Shown here: in pieces, positions 61,455 to 64,000 of the stretch
How positions within the stretch are numbered: position 1 is the first letter of the stretch
How the letters are laid out: each line of letters begins with the position of its first letter
From: Candidatus Izemoplasma sp.
Lineage (GTDB): Bacteria; Bacillota_I; Bacilli_A; Izemoplasmatales; Izemoplasmataceae
Assembly: GCA_007132465.1 (NCBI GenBank)
Contig: SLOP01000013.1
Location: 1-64,000, forward strand
DNA: 64,000 nt
Direction of reading: 5' to 3'
Made by a program: the position numbers and the translations under genes
The notes under the pieces: generated by a model
What the model was told of the DNA's origin: nothing
Databases searched by the model: none
Seen by the model: the letters and a program-made list of their open reading frames with translations, nothing else

Positions 61455-61694
61455 ATGGATGAAGCAAAAATAGCACAGAAGCAACCGTATTCCCTCACCT
61501 TGGAAGCAGGTAAGACCTACGCATGGTGTGCGTGTGGTCGAAGCGACAATCAGCCGTTTTGCGACGGTTCGCACAAGGTGACCGACATTAAACCCAAACT
61601 TTTCCGAGCCAATGAAACGAAACAGGTGTATTTATGTGGCTGTAAGCAAACGTCAAATCCACCGTATTGTGATGGAACGCACAAGAAGCTATAA
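61455..61694 (+). CDS. Double CDGSH iron-sulfur protein
   Basis: A 79-residue cytosolic protein with two complete CDGSH motifs, CACGRSDNQPFCDGSH and CGCKQTSNPPYCDGTH, each able to hold a [2Fe-2S] cluster by three cysteines and one histidine. The spacing CxCx2(S/T)x3PxCDG(S/T)H is exact in both. Bacterial two-motif forms are common; they are taken to act in redox or Fe-S handling. GGAGGG precedes ATG 61455. Confidence 0.94.
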   Translation: MDEAKIAQKQPYSLTLEAGKTYAWCACGRSDNQPFCDGSHKVTDIKPKLFRANETKQVYLCGCKQTSNPPYCDGTHKKL

Positions 61695-61741
61695 TCCGAT
61701 GATGTCACACGTGCTTGACACGCATGAAGAGGAGTGATTCG

Positions 61742-62197
61742 ATGCATCAAATGGAAGGAACACCCAAACTGCTCACTACGGTAGGCCTAGTGGTTGAAGG
61801 CCTAGCGCTGATTGTCTTCGTGGTCATGACCGTGGTGGCCAACATCGTGGCGGCAATTCCGAAAGCCGATTTGGTCAGCAGCGGCTGGACGGAGCAAGAC
61901 GCCGATATTTTCTTGCAGTCGGCCAGCGTTTTCAGCAATGTCTTTTTGTCGATAGCGATTTTACTTGCGGTGATGCTCCTGGTGAACTTGTATTTATTTA
62001 TCGGTTTGATGAAAGGGAAGTTCGCCAACGATAAAGTGAAAGCCATTTACGTTTATCAAGCGATTTGGGGTGGGCTGAGCTTAACGTTCAATACCATCAC
62101 CGGTGTGCTTTACTTGATTAGCGCGGTGCAGACACACACGAAATATTTCCCGCCGACAAGTCAAAACCACAAGGAGAATCGTCATGACCTGGACTGA
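61742..62197 (+). CDS. Four-helix membrane protein, unknown
   Basis: A 151-residue protein with helices at about 9-38, 60-92 and 98-125 (the middle one is long enough for two). GWTEQDADIFLQSASVFSN is an outer loop and a hydrophilic tail ends KENRHDLD. AGAGGAGTG precedes ATG 61742. It overlaps the next gene by 14 bp and is the first gene of a coupled run into an ABC transporter, so it may be an accessory subunit; no family recognised. Confidence 0.7.
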   Translation: MHQMEGTPKLLTTVGLVVEGLALIVFVVMTVVANIVAAIPKADLVSSGWTEQDADIFLQSASVFSNVFLSIAILLAVMLLVNLYLFIGLMKGKFANDKVKAIYVYQAIWGGLSLTFNTITGVLYLISAVQTHTKYFPPTSQNHKENRHDLD

Positions 62198-62378
62198 GCT
62201 GCTGCCTGTTTTAATTCCGTTGTTGCTCATCAACGTGGCATTTCAGGTGTTTGCGATTATCGATGTACACAAACATGACCGTGAGGTCGTCTTTTTTTCA
62301 AAGACCGCTTGGACGGTCATCCTGGTGATTGTCAATGTCGCATGGGTCGTGTATTTACTCGGAGGACGAAAAGAATGA
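62184..62378 (+). CDS. PLDc_N-type small membrane protein
   Basis: A 64-residue protein with two helices and the pattern FAIIDVHKHDREVVFFSKTAW then a hydrophobic stretch ending VYLLGGRKE. This matches the phospholipase-D/cardiolipin-synthase N-terminal (PLDc_N) domain occurring alone, often beside ABC-2 transporters in Bacillota. AAGGAG precedes ATG 62184, and its stop overlaps the ABC gene start (ATGA). Confidence 0.78.
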   Translation: MTWTELLPVLIPLLLINVAFQVFAIIDVHKHDREVVFFSKTAWTVILVIVNVAWVVYLLGGRKE

Positions 62379-63295
62379 GTTTGTTGTCGATCAACGGACT
62401 GACGAAGGACTTCAAGGCTGTACGCGCACTGGATGGGTTAACACTTGAGGTGAAAAAGAATGAGGTCTACGGATTTATCGGACGGAACGGAGCCGGTAAA
62501 ACCACCACCATCAACATCATCATGGGGCTGTTGCATGCCGATGGCGGTGAGGTGCGCTTCGATGGCGAACCGGTGGACATGCATGACATCAACCATCGCC
62601 GACGCATTGGGTATGTGCCCGACGTGCCGGCGTTTCCTCGTTATTTGAAGGCGCACGAGTTTCTGCGTTTCGCCTGCGAGGCGCACGGCATTGATCCCGC
62701 ACAACACGACACGCGCATCGCGACGGTGCTTCGTGACGTTGGATTAGCGACCAATGAGCGAAAAATCGGCTCCTTTTCGCGGGGCATGAAACAGCGGCTT
62801 GCGATTGCGCAGGCGTTGGTGCATGAACCGGAGTTATTAATCATGGACGAACCGACCAGCGCGCTTGATCCACTCGGTCGAAAAGACGTCCTCGACATCA
62901 TCACCCGGTTGAAAGACACCATGACCGTGTTTTACTCCACGCATATTTTGGATGACGCCCAAAAGGTGTGCGATCGCATCGGTTTGATTGAGCATGGGCG
63001 CGTGCTGCTTGAAGCGAGCGTCGCGTCGGTTATGCATCGTGATGACACGTGGCGCTACTACGTGGAGGCAGAAACAGACGTCGATGCAGTGCTGAAGAAG
63101 ATTAAAGCCCTTGATGTGGTCAAAGAAGCATACATTGAGGCGCATGGTATCACGTTTCACATCGACTCTCAACAAGCGCTTAAGGACGTTATTCGTGCGC
63201 TTGTGGACGCGGATGTGGCCTTAACGACGCTCACCCGCAAAGCGAAAACCCTAGAAGACGTATTTATTGAGGTGCTCGATGAAAACGCTGCTTAA
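62375..63295 (+). CDS. ABC transporter ATP-binding protein (ABC-2 type partner)
   Basis: ATPase of 306 residues with Walker A GRNGAGKTTTIN (about 37-48), Q-loop before DVPAFPRY, signature FSRGMKQRL (R in place of the usual G-G), Walker B LLIMDEPTSALDP and H-loop YSTHILDD. The C-terminal 80 residues form the domain common in ABC-2 exporters of the CcmA/YxlF type. GGAGGA precedes ATG 62375. It overlaps the permease gene by 17 bp. Substrate unknown; drug, lipid or polymer export are options. Confidence 0.93.
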   Translation: MSLLSINGLTKDFKAVRALDGLTLEVKKNEVYGFIGRNGAGKTTTINIIMGLLHADGGEVRFDGEPVDMHDINHRRRIGYVPDVPAFPRYLKAHEFLRFACEAHGIDPAQHDTRIATVLRDVGLATNERKIGSFSRGMKQRLAIAQALVHEPELLIMDEPTSALDPLGRKDVLDIITRLKDTMTVFYSTHILDDAQKVCDRIGLIEHGRVLLEASVASVMHRDDTWRYYVEAETDVDAVLKKIKALDVVKEAYIEAHGITFHIDSQQALKDVIRALVDADVALTTLTRKAKTLEDVFIEVLDENAA

Positions 63296-64000
63296 ATACG
63301 ATTTCTCGTATCTATGGAAAACATCGAAAGTCATCGTCTTGGTTGGCTTAGGGCTTTTTTTGGCCGGCCTTGGCGTGGTGACGGCACGCTTTCTTCCCGA
63401 CATTTATCGGTTTGCCTTTGGCGACAGCGACATCATCATCACGCTTCCGGACCCAACAATCATGGATGCTTATGAGCAGTTTTTCTCGAACTTCACCGAG
63501 ATGTTCGTGATTGTGCTGATCTTTTTGATGGTTGCCTTTTTCACCCGCGATGAAACCGGGGGTCATGCCCCTCTTATCTTCAGCAAACCCTTGCGTCGTC
63601 GGCATTATGTTTTATCCAAAAGCCTTTGGATGAGCGTGTCAGTCGTAGGGACGTTGGTGGTGAGCGCGTTGTTTTTCATGTATTACACGGCGTTGCTTTT
63701 TGATGGGTTAGACGTGCTTCGTTTTGTGTTTTCTGTGTTCACCTTGGCGGTGTTCATTATAATGCTGATGCATATGGCGCTGTTTTTCACCGTGTGGACC
63801 AAGACGTACCTTGCGCCAGTGGGCATGACGTTTCTTGTGTTTGTGCTGGTCTTTTCGTTGTTGAACATGCTGCAAGTCGGCGTGTTTCGCTTTTTCCCCA
63901 ATCACCTGATGCGTTACCCACTCCTCTTTTTACAAGGTGAGGTGTCAAGCGGTACGGTGTGGATTACCATCGCCATCAGCGTACTCATCAGCGCCGCGCT
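63279..64000 (+). CDS. ABC-2 type permease, 3' end missing
   Basis: Open from ATG 63279 (MKTLLKYDFSYLWKTSK) to the right edge, about 240 residues with no stop. The start lies inside the ATPase gene after GAGGTG. Helices at about 18-38, 82-102, 128-150, 162-182 and 200-220, an outer loop after the first, and the inner string FTRDETGGHAPLIFSKPLRR, which is the coupling-helix region of ABC-2 permeases (typical form: DE..GTLELLLS.P..R). The ATPase and this permease form one exporter; the rest of the gene is outside the window. Confidence 0.85.
   Translation, partial: MKTLLKYDFSYLWKTSKVIVLVGLGLFLAGLGVVTARFLPDIYRFAFGDSDIIITLPDPTIMDAYEQFFSNFTEMFVIVLIFLMVAFFTRDETGGHAPLIFSKPLRRRHYVLSKSLWMSVSVVGTLVVSALFFMYYTALLFDGLDVLRFVFSVFTLAVFIIMLMHMALFFTVWTKTYLAPVGMTFLVFVLVFSLLNMLQVGVFRFFPNHLMRYPLLFLQGEVSSGTVWITIAISVLISAA

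Overview
The window is a dense block of bacterial core genes (about half G+C, intergenic gaps mostly under 150 bp) with no phage, insertion sequence or CRISPR array. Gene content (pyrR, cdaA, yutD, the lipid phosphatase yutG type, whiA, cspA, pcrA, gram-positive-type pgi, lemA, lgt) points to a Bacillota or Mycoplasmatota-like lineage. UGA acts as a stop codon throughout (for example at the ends of pcrA, hflX and hydC) and Trp is UGG, so the organism does not use the Mycoplasma code. An NADH-linked [FeFe]-hydrogenase operon, a B12-dependent class II ribonucleotide reductase and the absence of respiratory genes here suggest an anaerobic fermenter. The species cannot be named from the sequence; placement is inference.

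Layout. 1-9000: a purine permease (cut at the left edge), pyrR-glyA, tRNA-Pro, hslO, dusB, hflX and nrdJ. 9100-15900: cdaA with a PAS/degenerate-GGDEF membrane partner, a folate ligase, overlapping ispD-ispF, the yutD / NifU-like / yutG trio, an ABC-F ATPase behind a short leader, and an S1-domain protein. 15990-25700: pgi, a lipid kinase, the tsaE-tsaB-(ywaF-like)-rimI-tsaD tRNA t6A cluster, a large unknown anchored protein, glnS and cspA. 25800-38160: repair genes pcrA-ligA-uvrA, then lgt, trxB, three membrane proteins, whiA-acpS and a convergent arsC. 38250-44870: tex with a structured leader, tRNA-Ser, a pseudouridine-kinase-like gene, tRNA-Glu, a 620-bp near-empty gap with a decayed reading frame, an NPD-type flavin oxidoreductase, and an E1-like/MoaD-like pair. 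44900-56500: a membrane/lipoprotein cluster (including a 48-residue protein), a serine hydrolase, an AEC permease, DUF2207 plus LemA, a CDP-alcohol phosphatidyltransferase, an EF-G-like GTPase and an SRAP protein. 56570-60280: the hydC-hydB-hydA operon behind an AT-rich promoter. 60380-64000: a two-repeat lipoprotein, a double-CDGSH protein, and a four-gene membrane/ABC transporter operon cut by the right edge.

Regulatory style. Many genes have their own promoter, usually a TATAAT or TACAAT box, often extended by TGN, followed by a very short 5' leader and a GAGGTGAT-like ribosome binding site. Many adjacent genes overlap by a few bases (ATGA, GTGA), implying translational coupling. Strong hairpin-plus-T terminators separate transcription units; several work in both directions, and one is built into the overlapping ends of acpS and arsC.

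The window is mostly ordinary core genome. The most interesting points are the degenerate-GGDEF partner of cdaA, candidate structured leaders before the ABC-F gene, tex and hydC, a compact folded element after the NPD gene, and several conserved-looking membrane or secreted proteins of unknown function.
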